52,278 bases of DNA from Thermoplasmata archaeon (GCA_021791335.1 JAJYWS010000027.1:1-52278); one strand, 5' to 3'. Counted from the first letter of the stretch, positions 41,473-50,302 are shown. The notes: a model not told the origin generated them from the letters alone. Translations and numbers: made by a program.

Positions 41473-41482
41473 GGATTTAAGG
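41473..41482 (-). promoter_or_regulatory. TATA-like box of the CGGC protein-dedA operon
   Basis: CCTTAAATCC on minus, centred 26 nt before GTG 41451. It fixes the start of the small gene. Confidence 0.5.
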
Positions 41483-41517
41483 GGTTCCGCCCCGCGGCCA
41501 GTCCCCAAGGCGCCCGG

Positions 41518-43071
41518 TCAGGGGGGCGGCCGGACGAGGGCCGCGATCCGGCGCACCAGGGGGATCTTGCGGCCGAGCATCTGCTCGACAGCGACGAGGA
41601 GCAGCCGGTCCCCCTCGTCGATGCTCCGGGTCACCAGGGTCATCGCCACGAACAGGAGCGCGATGCCGACGCCGATCGGGGGCAGCCACCAGACCGAAAT
41701 GGTCCGGGGGACGACGAGGAGGAGCAGCGCCGCCGGGACGGCGGTCGCGAAGAGCGGAACCAGGAAGTGGAGACGGAACGGGTGGACGCTGTCGATCATC
41801 TCGACCTCGATGAGGGAGAGCGCCGGGTAGATCGCATTCGCCGAGCACCAGGCGATGGCCGCGCCCAACAGGCCGTAATGCGGGATGAGGACCCAGGCGA
41901 GTCCCAGGTCGGCGACTCCGGCGACGATCGAGTTGTAGAGGAGGAGCCGGGTCTGGCCGAAGGCGACCTGGGCCGCCGCGGCCGGACCCACGATCGTCGA
42001 CAGGAACGCCCCCAGGGTGACGACCTGGAGCGGCAGGGTCACCGAGGTGTAGGCCGATCCGTAGACCAGCCCGAGGGACGGTCCGGGGAGGAAGACGAAG
42101 AGGAGGAAGAGCGGCAGCGAGGCGAGGACCATCCATTTGGTGGCCGTCACGTAGAGGATCCGGACCGAGCTCATCTCCCGGTCCCGGAAGTACTTGGTCG
42201 ACACCGGCAGGAAGATGTAGCTCAGGGCGCCGATGCCCAGGGTCAGGAGCCGGGCCATCGTGAGGGAGGCGACGTAGGTCCCCACGTGAAGGCTGTCGAA
42301 GGCGCCGAGCACCAGCGTGTCGCCGTAGCTCGTGAAATAGGCCATCACGCCGGAGGCAAAGAGCGGGGCCGTGAAGGCGAGCAGGATCCGGGCCGAGCCG
42401 GGGGCCCGGGGCCCCGGGGCCAGGTGGCGGGGCAGCTTGCGGACCCCGTAGACCAGGATCGCCGCGAGGCTCACTCCCGCGGCCGCCACGTACGCATAGA
42501 CCGCGTAGAGGTAGGTCAGCCCGAACTTCGGCAGCGCGATGAGGGCCCCGAGGAAGAAGACGAAGAGGAACGGGTTCAGCGCCTGGAGGAAGTAGGCATT
42601 CGGCCGCACATCCTCGTAGCCCTGGAAGATCGAGGCGATGAGCCCCCCGAAGATCATGAATCCGGTGGAGAGGGCCAGGAGCTGGAGGGTCTCCGCGAGC
42701 GCCGGTGAGGAGACCGCACGGGCGATCTCGGGTCCGAGCAGGTAGAGGAGGACGGAGGCGACGATGGCGGCGGTGCCGCCCACGACGAGCGCGGTCCGGA
42801 TGATCCCGCGCCGGCGCTCCTCGCTCTCCGCATACGGCAGGCTCCGGGCCACCGCCGAGCCCAATCCGAGCGAACCGAACGAGGAGACCAGCCCCGCGTA
42901 GGCGAAACCGAGCGACAGCGCCGACCAATCGGCCTCCGAGAGGCTCCGGACCAGGATGACCCGGGTGACGAAGGTGCCACCGATCGAGACCAGGGTGCCC
43001 ACAAAGAGCAGCAGCGAGCCCCAGGCGACCGAACCCATCCCGTCGATGACCCGGGTGCGTGGGGCGAACAT
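41518..43071 (-). CDS. Polysaccharide/lipid-linked oligosaccharide flippase (MOP superfamily, RfbX/Wzx-like)
   Basis: 517 aa with about 14 hydrophobic segments, in the MATE/Wzx (MOP) layout. It starts with GMGSVAWGSLLLFVGTLVSIGG and includes FGSLGLGSAVAR and FQGYEDVRPNAYFLQALNPF. Such proteins flip lipid-linked glycans for S-layer glycoprotein or surface polysaccharide; no glycosyltransferase is nearby to define the substrate. It has its own TATA-like box with a leader of about 9 nt. Confidence 0.87.
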   Translation of the reverse strand: MFAPRTRVIDGMGSVAWGSLLLFVGTLVSIGGTFVTRVILVRSLSEADWSALSLGFAYAGLVSSFGSLGLGSAVARSLPYAESEERRRGIIRTALVVGGTAAIVASVLLYLLGPEIARAVSSPALAETLQLLALSTGFMIFGGLIASIFQGYEDVRPNAYFLQALNPFLFVFFLGALIALPKFGLTYLYAVYAYVAAAGVSLAAILVYGVRKLPRHLAPGPRAPGSARILLAFTAPLFASGVMAYFTSYGDTLVLGAFDSLHVGTYVASLTMARLLTLGIGALSYIFLPVSTKYFRDREMSSVRILYVTATKWMVLASLPLFLLFVFLPGPSLGLVYGSAYTSVTLPLQVVTLGAFLSTIVGPAAAAQVAFGQTRLLLYNSIVAGVADLGLAWVLIPHYGLLGAAIAWCSANAIYPALSLIEVEMIDSVHPFRLHFLVPLFATAVPAALLLLVVPRTISVWWLPPIGVGIALLFVAMTLVTRSIDEGDRLLLVAVEQMLGRKIPLVRRIAALVRPPP

Positions 43072-43100
43072 GCTACCCGGGGGATGGTGGAATCTTCGGG

Positions 43101-43110
43101 CCTTTAATGG
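43101..43110 (-). promoter_or_regulatory. TATA-like box of the flippase gene
   Basis: CCATTAAAGG on minus, centred about 35 nt before ATG 43071. Confidence 0.45.
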
Positions 43111-43149
43111 TTCCGACGGTGAAGCACGAGTACGCCCTCCCCGACAGGA

Positions 43150-44049
43150 TCAGATGAACTCGTCGAGCACCGACTCGTGGCCCTTGAGGCCGGCCGGCTG
43201 GTGGACGAGCGGGCCCTGGAGCAGGACCTCCTCCAGCTCTTCGTAGGTGGGCCGGTCGGTCTTGTAGAAAAGACCGATCGGGATCTTGTCCCCCCACTCG
43301 AGCGCCCGCTGCCAGGCGGTGACGATGTTGGTCGGGTCGTGGCCCGAGCTCTCCAGCTTGTAGACCCGCTGCCGGAAAAAGTCGAAGGTGTTGATCTTGT
43401 TGTAGGTGACGCACGGGCTCATGACGTCGATGAAGGCGAAGCCCCGGTGCCGGAGCCCGTTCGCGACGAGGTCGGCGAGGTGCTTCACATCCCCGGAGAA
43501 CCCGCGGGCGACGTAGGTCGCCCCGCTCGCGAGGGCGAGCGCGATCGGATCGACCGGATTCTCGATGACCCCGCGCGGGGTGGACTTGGTCTTCTGTCCC
43601 ATCATGGAGGTGGGGCTCGCCTGCCCGGTCGTGAGCCCGTAGATCTGGTTGTCCATGGTGACGTAGGTGAGCTTCACGTTCCGCCGCATCGCGTGGACGA
43701 AGTGGCCGGCGCCGATGCCGAAGCCGTCGCCGTCCCCGCCGGTCCCGATCACCGTCAGCCCGTGGTTGGCCCAGCGGATGCCCTCGGCGACCGGCAGGGC
43801 CCGGCCGTGGATCGAGTGGAAGCCGTAGCTGGAGAGGAAGTGGGGCAGGTTGCTCGAGCAGCCGATCCCCGAGACGATCACGACCTCATGGCTCGGCAGG
43901 CCGAGCTTCTTCACGGCCATCTCCACGGCCGCGACCACCCCGTAGTCGCCGCAGCCCGGGCACCACGTCGGCTTGGTGTCCGACTTGGTGATCAAGGGCA
44001 GCGGGGTCCCGACGATCGACTTCACTGACGCCACCGTACTATCCGCCAT
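43150..44049 (-). CDS. korB: 2-oxoacid:ferredoxin oxidoreductase, beta subunit
   Basis: Thiamine-diphosphate subunit of a 2-oxoacid:ferredoxin oxidoreductase, 299 aa. The N-terminal TWCPGCGDYG holds cluster cysteines, and GIGCSSNLP supplies another. The ThDP/Mg site is GDGDGFGIGAGHFVHAMRRN...NQIYGLTTGQ. The two-subunit (gamma-alpha fused plus beta) form resembles Sulfolobus-type enzymes that use pyruvate and 2-oxoglutarate, so the substrate is open. ATG 44049 lies inside the end of korA (11-nt overlap), giving coupled synthesis. Confidence 0.93.
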   Translation of the reverse strand: MADSTVASVKSIVGTPLPLITKSDTKPTWCPGCGDYGVVAAVEMAVKKLGLPSHEVVIVSGIGCSSNLPHFLSSYGFHSIHGRALPVAEGIRWANHGLTVIGTGGDGDGFGIGAGHFVHAMRRNVKLTYVTMDNQIYGLTTGQASPTSMMGQKTKSTPRGVIENPVDPIALALASGATYVARGFSGDVKHLADLVANGLRHRGFAFIDVMSPCVTYNKINTFDFFRQRVYKLESSGHDPTNIVTAWQRALEWGDKIPIGLFYKTDRPTYEELEEVLLQGPLVHQPAGLKGHESVLDEFI

Positions 44050-45790
44050 GGTTCATCACCTCCATTGCCTTCGCCACAATCTCGAAGGGGTAGATGGGCT
44101 CTCCGTCGTACTTGAGGAGCCTCGTCGAAAGGTCGAGGCCGGTCTCCGCCCGCACGAGCCGCCCGAACTGGGCGGTGTAGTTGAGCTCCACCAGGAGGGT
44201 CCTCCGGGCCGGGGCGAGGAGTCGGAGGAGCGCCGGGCCGTCGAGGGGGAAGACGGTCGGCACGCGGACCAGATTGGTGGTCCGGCCCTGCGCGGCAAGG
44301 ACGGCCATCGCATCGCGGACCGCGCCGATCGTCGAGCCCCACGCCACAAAGGTGAGGTCGGCCGTCGCGGGGCCTTCGCGGACCGGGGGCTCGCTCGCCG
44401 CCAGGAGCCCCTTGAGCTTGCCCATCCGCTTCTCCATCATCCGGGCCCGTTCCGAGACCCAGGTGGGCACCCCCGAGCGGACATCGGAGATGAGATGCCC
44501 CTTCTCGTCGTGCTCGTCGGAGCCCGCCACGTACTGGAGCCCCGGCTGGCCCGGGAGCGACCGTGGAGAGACGCCGTTCGGCGTGTAGGCGTAGCGGTGG
44601 TAGTCGTGGCCGTTCGGCGTCACGGCAAAGAGCGAAGGGACCGGCACGTCGAGCGGGATCTCCTCCCGGTCGACGGTCATGAAGTTCTCGGAGAGGTGGA
44701 GATCGCTCGCGACGAGCACCGGGGTCTGGAACTCCTCGGCGAGCTCGAAGGCGCGGATCGTCTGACGGTACGCCTCGGCCGGGTTCGACGGGGCGAGGAT
44801 CGCCCGGGGAAAGTCCCCCTGGCCGGCCCCGAGCATCAGGTTCAGATCCCCCTGCTCGGTCTTGGTCGGCAGCCCCGTGGACGGGCCGGCCCGCTGCGAC
44901 TCGACGACCACGAGGGGGGTCTCGGTCATGCCGGCCATCCCGAGCGCCTCGACCATCAGGGAGAATCCGCCCCCGCTGGTCGCGGTCATGGCCCGGACGC
45001 CCCCGAAGGAGGCCCCGATCGCCATGTTGATGGCGGCCAGCTCGTCCTCCGCCTGCTTCACGACGATCCCGAGGTCGCTCGAGTGGGCGGCGAGCCAGTG
45101 CATGATCGAGGAGGCCGGAGTCATCGGGTACTGGGAGAGGAACTTGAGCCCGGCCGCGGCGGCCCCCAGGGCGATCGCCTGGTTGCCGGTCATGAGCAGC
45201 TTGGGCGCCCCGGCCTTGCTGAGGGTGTGGTCGAGGACATGGCCGTGATTGAGCGCATGCTGGTAACCGGCCGCACTGGCCTCGACGTTCCACTGGACCA
45301 CGTCACCGGCCTTCCGGCCGAACGAGTCCCGGACCACTTCGTGGAGCACCTCGAGCGGGATCCCCGCGAGGGCGGCCGAGGCGCCGAGGCCGGCGGCGTT
45401 CTGGAGGATCGGCTGGGTCGAGTACTTCCGGGCGATCGCCAGGGTCGGCACCTCCAGCGCATGGACCTTGGGCGGAAGCTTGTCCGCGGCGACCGGGAAC
45501 TTCTCGGGGTCGTAGACCAGAGTGCCCCCGGGCCGCAGGGCGGCGCTGTGGATCTCGACCGTCTCGGGGGTCATCGCGTAGAGGATGTCGCATCCGTCGC
45601 CTTGGGAGTGGGGCCGCTGGTCGGTGGCGCGGGCCTGGAACCAGACGTGGCCCCCCCGGATGACCGACTGGTAGGCGTTCAGCCCGAAGGCGTGCCGGCC
45701 CATCCGCGAAAAGCAGCGGACCATCATCTCGCCGACGGAGGCAATCCCATCGCCGGCCGAACCCCCCGTACGGATCGAAATCTCCGTCAT
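44039..45790 (-). CDS. korA: 2-oxoacid:ferredoxin oxidoreductase, fused gamma-alpha subunit
   Basis: 583 aa. The gamma-type domain (1-190) begins MTEISIRTGGSAGDGIASVGEMM; the alpha domain follows, with the SQYPMTPAS motif that matches the YPITP substrate loop of Sulfolobus-type enzymes, and the EDELAAINMAIGAS segment. The C-terminus is the transketolase-like domain III. With KorB it oxidises a 2-oxoacid to acyl-CoA and reduces ferredoxin. The start follows a TATA-like box by 26 nt. The ADP-forming acyl-CoA synthetase 0.6 kb away could use its product to make ATP. Confidence 0.94.
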   Translation of the reverse strand: MTEISIRTGGSAGDGIASVGEMMVRCFSRMGRHAFGLNAYQSVIRGGHVWFQARATDQRPHSQGDGCDILYAMTPETVEIHSAALRPGGTLVYDPEKFPVAADKLPPKVHALEVPTLAIARKYSTQPILQNAAGLGASAALAGIPLEVLHEVVRDSFGRKAGDVVQWNVEASAAGYQHALNHGHVLDHTLSKAGAPKLLMTGNQAIALGAAAAGLKFLSQYPMTPASSIMHWLAAHSSDLGIVVKQAEDELAAINMAIGASFGGVRAMTATSGGGFSLMVEALGMAGMTETPLVVVESQRAGPSTGLPTKTEQGDLNLMLGAGQGDFPRAILAPSNPAEAYRQTIRAFELAEEFQTPVLVASDLHLSENFMTVDREEIPLDVPVPSLFAVTPNGHDYHRYAYTPNGVSPRSLPGQPGLQYVAGSDEHDEKGHLISDVRSGVPTWVSERARMMEKRMGKLKGLLAASEPPVREGPATADLTFVAWGSTIGAVRDAMAVLAAQGRTTNLVRVPTVFPLDGPALLRLLAPARRTLLVELNYTAQFGRLVRAETGLDLSTRLLKYDGEPIYPFEIVAKAMEVMNHGG

Positions 45791-45810
45791 GGTCGCGCTC
45801 GAGAGGGAGC

Positions 45811-45821
45811 GGCTATTAATC
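45811..45821 (-). promoter_or_regulatory. TATA-like box of korAB
   Basis: GATTAATAGCC on minus is centred 26 nt before ATG 45790, implying leaderless korAB mRNA. Confidence 0.55.
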
Positions 45822-45882
45822 CCTTCTCCGTCACCAATGGCGAGCGGGAGCTCCCGATGGGCCCCCGACTCGGGGAGAAGGC

Positions 45883-46140
45883 GTGGCCCGAACGATCCGG
45901 GTGCGGGGGTTTGCCACGGCGCGCACCGCGCTCGGCGGCGGGCCCCGGGAGCTCCCGGCCCCGCCGGAGGGTCTCCGTCTCGGCCGCCTCCTCGAGGCCC
46001 TGGTCGACGAGTGCCCGGGGCTCGGACCCCTCCTGCCGTCCTGCCGGATCTTCCTGAACGAGCAGCTCACCCGATCGAAGGAGACCCGGGTCCGCCCGGG
46101 GGATGAGATCACCCTGCACCCGCCCTACAGCGGAGGCTGA
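45883..46140 (+). CDS. moaD: MoaD/ThiS-family sulfur carrier protein
   Basis: 85-aa ubiquitin-fold protein ending in the required Gly-Gly (HPPYSGG), which becomes a thiocarboxylate and donates sulfur to molybdopterin. The body has the beta-grasp pattern: VRGFATARTALGG, LLEALVDECPGL, and IFLNEQLTRSKETRVRPGDEITLHPP. GTG 45883 starts just before the first strand. moaE follows after 1 nt, so it is the molybdopterin synthase small subunit rather than ThiS or SAMP alone; archaeal MoaD can also act as a protein modifier. Confidence 0.88.
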   Translation: MARTIRVRGFATARTALGGGPRELPAPPEGLRLGRLLEALVDECPGLGPLLPSCRIFLNEQLTRSKETRVRPGDEITLHPPYSGG

Positions 46141-46141
46141 G

Positions 46142-46582
46142 ATGCTCCATCGGCTCACCGGCCGACCGCTCGCCGTGGCGACGGCGTACCGGGCGCTGGA
46201 GTGGGAGGGCGCCGGGGCCGTCGTCCTCTTCGCGGGCCGAGTACGGCCGGACGCCACCCGCCGTGGTCGGGTCGAGGCCCTCGAGTACGAGGCCGACCGG
46301 CGCCCCGGGCTGCGCTCGTTTCAGGCGATCGCCCGGACCGCGTCGGAGCGGTATCCCGGGGTCCGGCTGCTGCTCTGGCACCGCACCGGCGTGGTGCCGG
46401 TCGGGCAGATCGCCGTCATCGTGGGGGCGGCCGCGCCCCACCGGTCGGCCGCGTTCGCCGCGGCCCGCTTCGCGATCGAGCGGCTGAAGCGTCGGAGCCC
46501 GATCTGGAAGTCGGACCGAGTACGACCCGGGCGTCGACCGCGACCGCGCCGCCGCCGGCCGGCCGGACCCTCAACGGGTTGA
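46142..46582 (+). CDS. moaE: Molybdopterin synthase catalytic subunit MoaE
   Basis: Converts precursor Z (cPMP) to molybdopterin with two MoaD thiocarboxylates. The conserved GAVVLFAGRVR, LEYEA, and LLWHRTGVVPVGQIAVIVGAAAPHR are present, and the active-site lysines appear in ERLKRRSPIWKSD. The domain ends there (about residue 124); the remaining 22 residues are Arg/Pro-rich and overlap the convergent acyl-CoA synthetase gene, 167 nt in total. ATG 46142 is preferred to the ORF-track start at 46103, which lies inside moaD. Confidence 0.9.
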   Translation: MLHRLTGRPLAVATAYRALEWEGAGAVVLFAGRVRPDATRRGRVEALEYEADRRPGLRSFQAIARTASERYPGVRLLLWHRTGVVPVGQIAVIVGAAAPHRSAAFAAARFAIERLKRRSPIWKSDRVRPGRRPRPRRRRPAGPSTG

Positions 46583-48641
46583 TGTCCATCTCGACCACCT
46601 CGGGCTGCTCGACGGCGAGTTGGCTGATCCGCTGGATCGTCTCGTAGAGGGCGGGCAGGTCGCTCGGCGGTTCGCCCCGCACCCCGGCAAGGAGCGGAAA
46701 CGCCCGGACCGAACGGACCATCGTCTCCGCCGAGCGGCTGCGCAGCGGGGCGAGCCGGAAGGTGACGTCCCGGAGCACCTCCACGTAGATCCCCCCGAGC
46801 CCGAAGACGATGATCGGCCCGAACTTGGGGTCCCGTTGGATCCCGACCAGGACCTCCTTGGCCTCGCCGACCTCAGCCTCCACCTCAAAGCCCTCGATCC
46901 GGGCGTGGGGCATCCGGGCCCGGACCGTCGCCAGCATCCGATCGGCGGCGGCCCGGACCTGGGCCGGATCGGTCAGGTGCAGCGCGACGCCCCCCACATC
47001 GGTCTTGTGGGAGATCTCGGGGGAGGCGATCTTCAGCACGACCGGCCAGCCGATCCGTTGCGCGGCCAACGGAGCCGCCGCGGCCGACGTGACCCGCTCC
47101 ACCGCCGGGAACCGGATCCCGTAGGCGCCGAGCAGATCGCGGGCCAGGTACTCGGGCAGCACCGTCAGGCCCCGGCGCCGGGCCTGCCGGATGACCCCCC
47201 GGGCCCGGGCCCGGTCGACGGGGAACGAGCGCACCTCCGTTCGGGGCCGGGCGAGCCACGCCCGGTACCGCGCGAGGGTCCCGAGCCCCTGGACCGCCTC
47301 CTCCGGGAAGGTGTAGGTCGGAACGCCCTGCTCTTCGAGCGCCCCGACCTCCCGGGACAGATCGGTGAGGCCGAAGAGGCAGGCGACGACCGGTTTCGTC
47401 GATCGGCCGCGGCCCTCCAGGATCGCCCGGGAGGCGGCATCGCCGGTCAGGGTGCCGGTGGGGGTCGCGATCACGCAGACCGCATCGACCGAGGGATCGC
47501 GGAGCAGCTCCGCGAGGGCGGTCCGGTACTGCTCGGCATGGGCGTCGGCGGTCATGTCGAGCGGGTTCGCGACGCTCGCCGAGGGCGACAGGCGGGACCG
47601 GAGCCGCCGGGCCACCTCGGCGGGCAGCGCCGGAAGGGTCAGCCGGTGGCGGACGGCGGCGTCGGCCGCGACGATCCCCGGACCCCCCGAGTTGGTCAGG
47701 ATCGCGAGCCGCGGGCCGGTCGGGCGCAGGCCGCTGCTGAAGAGCCGGGCGGCCCGGAAGAGCTCCCCGATCGAGTCGGCGCGCATCACGCCGGACTGCT
47801 CGAAGAGCGCATCGTAGAGGGCGTCCTGACCCGAGTTCGCCAGGGAGCCGGTGTGGCTCTGGGCGGCCCGCTCCCCGGCGGGGGTCCGGCCGCTCTTGAT
47901 GACCAGCACGGGCTTCTTGTCGGTGATCTCCCGGGCCGTCTCGAGGAACCCCCGCCCGTCGGCCAGGCTCTCCACGTAGAGGAGCACGACGCGGGTCGCC
48001 GGGTCGTCGCGCAGGGCGTAGAGGAGGTCGTTCTCATTGACGCCGGCCCGGTTGCCGACCGAAACGAACCGGGAGAAGCCGATCCGTTCGGCGATCCCGT
48101 ACTGGAGGATCCCGGCGCACAGCGCCCCGCTCTGCGAGACGAAGGCGATGCTCCCCCGCGGCGGCAGGCTCTCGCTGAAGGTGGCGTTGAGGCTCACCTC
48201 GGGATCGGTGGTGAGGACCCCGAAGCAGTTCGGTCCGACGAGCGACATCCGGTAGCGCCGGGCGATCCGGATCAGCTCCTCTTCCCGGGCGACGCCGTCA
48301 CCGCCGACCTCCCGGAACCCCGACGAGATGACGACCGCCCCCCGACTCCCGGCCCGGCCCAGCTCCTCGAGCACCGAGGCGACCCCCGGCGCCGGCACGA
48401 TCACCACGCCGAGGTCCGGGACCTCGGGAAGATCGGCGATCGAGGCGGAGCACCGGACCCCGGAGACGCTCTTCCAGGACGGGTTCACCGGGTAGACGAC
48501 CCCCCGGTACCCCGACTGGATGACATTGCGCATCAACGACTCGCCGACCGTGCCCGTCCGGTTCGACGCGCCGATGACCGCGACCGACTTCGGGCGGAAC
48601 AGTTCGTCCAGCTCCCGGGAGGTACCGACGGTCATGGCCAT
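46416..48641 (-). CDS. acd: Acetate-CoA ligase (ADP-forming), fused alpha-beta
   Basis: Converts acyl-CoA, ADP and phosphate to acid, CoA and ATP; a single 741-aa chain. The alpha part has the CoA-binding Rossmann domain (VAVIGASNRTGTVG), SQSGALCAGIL, and the phosphorylated His in AAQSHTGSLANSG. The beta part is an ATP-grasp domain with KIASPEISHKTDVGGVAL (second active-site His) and GLGGIYVEVL. The last 30 residues after VDARVVLGP are Arg/Ser-rich and antisense to moaE. ATG 48641 is 26 nt from a TATA-like box; ATG 48635 is an alternative. Confidence 0.94.
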   Translation of the reverse strand: MAMTVGTSRELDELFRPKSVAVIGASNRTGTVGESLMRNVIQSGYRGVVYPVNPSWKSVSGVRCSASIADLPEVPDLGVVIVPAPGVASVLEELGRAGSRGAVVISSGFREVGGDGVAREEELIRIARRYRMSLVGPNCFGVLTTDPEVSLNATFSESLPPRGSIAFVSQSGALCAGILQYGIAERIGFSRFVSVGNRAGVNENDLLYALRDDPATRVVLLYVESLADGRGFLETAREITDKKPVLVIKSGRTPAGERAAQSHTGSLANSGQDALYDALFEQSGVMRADSIGELFRAARLFSSGLRPTGPRLAILTNSGGPGIVAADAAVRHRLTLPALPAEVARRLRSRLSPSASVANPLDMTADAHAEQYRTALAELLRDPSVDAVCVIATPTGTLTGDAASRAILEGRGRSTKPVVACLFGLTDLSREVGALEEQGVPTYTFPEEAVQGLGTLARYRAWLARPRTEVRSFPVDRARARGVIRQARRRGLTVLPEYLARDLLGAYGIRFPAVERVTSAAAAPLAAQRIGWPVVLKIASPEISHKTDVGGVALHLTDPAQVRAAADRMLATVRARMPHARIEGFEVEAEVGEAKEVLVGIQRDPKFGPIIVFGLGGIYVEVLRDVTFRLAPLRSRSAETMVRSVRAFPLLAGVRGEPPSDLPALYETIQRISQLAVEQPEVVEMDINPLRVRPAGGGAVAVDARVVLGPTSRSGSDASAARSRSGPRRTRPTGGARPPPR

Positions 48642-48660
48642 CGACCGTCAGGGAGCTTCG

Positions 48661-48670
48661 GAGTATTAGC
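48661..48670 (-). promoter_or_regulatory. TATA-like box of acd
   Basis: GCTAATACTC on minus, centred 25 nt before ATG 48641, implying a leaderless mRNA. Confidence 0.5.
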
Positions 48671-48710
48671 GATGCGGCCGTGACCGGCCGGGACGTCCGT
48701 TCGGCCCCTC

Positions 48711-48719
48711 TTAAATACC
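48711..48719 (+). promoter_or_regulatory. TATA-like box of the Mrp gene
   Basis: TTAAATACC is centred about 24 nt before ATG 48739, again at leaderless distance. It is back-to-back with the acd promoter, about 49 nt away. Confidence 0.55.
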
Positions 48720-48738
48720 ATGGTCCGATCCAACGGGC

Positions 48739-49614
48739 ATGACCGCCTCCGAGCCCCCGGCCCCGACGGCGCCCGCCTCCAGCGGCCCCTCCCAACCCCC
48801 CGGACCCCGGCGGGTGGCCGGCAGCGTGCTCCAGCGGATGGACAAGGGGACGATCCGCCGGGTGGTCGCCGTCGGGAGCGGGAAAGGGGGCGTGGGAAAG
48901 TCGGCCGCGACCGCCCTGTTGGCCGCCGAACTCCGCCGTCGGGGCCTCGCGGTCGGTGTCCTGGACGCCGATGTCACCGGTCCCTCCCAGCCGAAGCTCT
49001 TCGGTCTGTCCGGTCCCTTGGTCGATCGCGGCGAAGGGATCGAGCCCGCCCGGAGCGCGGGCGGCGTCCCGGTCGTCTCCTCGCAGTTCCTCGTCGAGGA
49101 TGAGCAGACCCCGGTCATCTGGCGCGGACCGTTGGTGACCCGGCTCATCCTCCAGTTCTTCGGGGGCGTCAACTGGGGTCCCCTCGACTACCTGCTGATC
49201 GACATGCCCCCCGGGACGAGCGATGTGCCGCTCACCGTCTTCCAGTCGGTCCCGCTCGACGGGATGGTCTTTGTCTTCACCCCGCCCGAACTCTCCGCGA
49301 TGATCGTCCGCAAGGCGATGAACATGGCCCGGGATCTCCACGTGCCGCTCCTCGGGATCGTCGAGAACATGGCCTGGGTCGCCTGCCCGCACTGCGCGAC
49401 CCAGATCCGCCTGTTCGGGGAGACCCATGCGACCGCCGTCGCCCGGGAGTACGATGTGCCCGTCATCGCGGAGCTCCCGGTCGATCCCGCCCTCGCCCGG
49501 GCCGCGGACGAAGGGAGGATCGAGTCGTACACCTCCGACGCCGTCGCCCGCTACGCCGACGCCTTCCTCGCGTCGATCGAAGCCCAGGAGCAGCGCCGGC
49601 TCACGGTGCTCTGA
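48739..49614 (+). CDS. Mrp/NBP35-family Fe-S cluster carrier ATPase
   Basis: 291-aa P-loop ATPase that carries and delivers Fe-S clusters. It has the deviant Walker A GSGKGGVGKS, switch region DADVTGPSQPKLFG, DYLLIDMPPGTSD, and the cluster-binding CPHC near residue 216. A Pro-rich N-terminal tail of about 30 residues precedes the domain. Fe-S clients in this window include the oxidoreductase, the uracil glycosylase and possibly LarE. Its 3' end overlaps the convergent TraB gene by 14 nt. Confidence 0.93.
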   Translation: MTASEPPAPTAPASSGPSQPPGPRRVAGSVLQRMDKGTIRRVVAVGSGKGGVGKSAATALLAAELRRRGLAVGVLDADVTGPSQPKLFGLSGPLVDRGEGIEPARSAGGVPVVSSQFLVEDEQTPVIWRGPLVTRLILQFFGGVNWGPLDYLLIDMPPGTSDVPLTVFQSVPLDGMVFVFTPPELSAMIVRKAMNMARDLHVPLLGIVENMAWVACPHCATQIRLFGETHATAVAREYDVPVIAELPVDPALARAADEGRIESYTSDAVARYADAFLASIEAQEQRRLTVL

Positions 49615-50302
49615 CCCGTTCGAGTTCCGCGAAGGGAATCGCGACCACCGCGATCCCCCGGGCCCGCAGCGCCGCCTCGAGGCCGGGCCGATGGGCATCT
49701 CCCACGACGACCAGGGGACGCCGATGACCCCGGGCCACGAGCTCCACGATCCGCTCCGCCATCCGTCGGTTCCGGTCGTCGATCAGCACCCGGGCGAGCT
49801 GGGGGCTCGCTTCCCGAAGGTCGGCGAGGTACTCCCCCGGCGCCTGCGCATACCGGTCGACCTCCCGGCGCACCAGTCGGGACGGCAGCACGAGGCCGAC
49901 CAGCCCCCCCACCAGCAGTTGGACCCTCTCCTTCGGGGAGAGGCCGTGCATCAGGTGGCCCATCGTTTCCCGTACCGTGTCGTCGATCAGGTAGAGCGGA
50001 AGCCGGTCGGCCAGGGCGCGGAGGACCGCCGACTTCATCTCCGCCCCGGCAAAGCCGCCCCCCATCTCGGCTCCCAGCCGCCGCTGGGCCGCCCCCCAAA
50101 GCCGCAGCAGGATCGGGGCGTGCGACCCCCGGGTCGGGCCGGCGGTGCCCGAGAGGAGGGCGTCGGCGCGCGCCCGGTCGAGTTCCACCGCCACCGCATC
50201 GGGGCCATACTGACGAAAGAGCTGGTCGATCGGGCCGGCGAGATCGATCACATGGGCGGTCCCGACGAGCACCACGGTCGGGCCGGGCGGCGGCGTCGCC
50301 AT
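49601..50302 (-). CDS. TraB/PrgY-family protein (soluble short form)
   Basis: 233-aa protein of the TraB/PrgY family (relatives of ChaN and erythromycin esterase folds; biochemical role in archaea unknown). Conserved motifs are VVLVGTAHVIDL, DAVAVELDRARADALL, PLYLIDDTVRET and VVVGDAHRPGL. Archaeal TraB proteins often have a C-terminal membrane domain; this one ends right after the last motif, so it should be soluble. ATG 50302 starts just before the first strand. Confidence 0.85.
   Translation of the reverse strand: MATPPPGPTVVLVGTAHVIDLAGPIDQLFRQYGPDAVAVELDRARADALLSGTAGPTRGSHAPILLRLWGAAQRRLGAEMGGGFAGAEMKSAVLRALADRLPLYLIDDTVRETMGHLMHGLSPKERVQLLVGGLVGLVLPSRLVRREVDRYAQAPGEYLADLREASPQLARVLIDDRNRRMAERIVELVARGHRRPLVVVGDAHRPGLEAALRARGIAVVAIPFAELERVRAP

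Noticed and set aside
43973-46057. 694-aa plus-strand ORF
   Set aside because: Antisense to korA and runs into moaD in another frame; shadow only.
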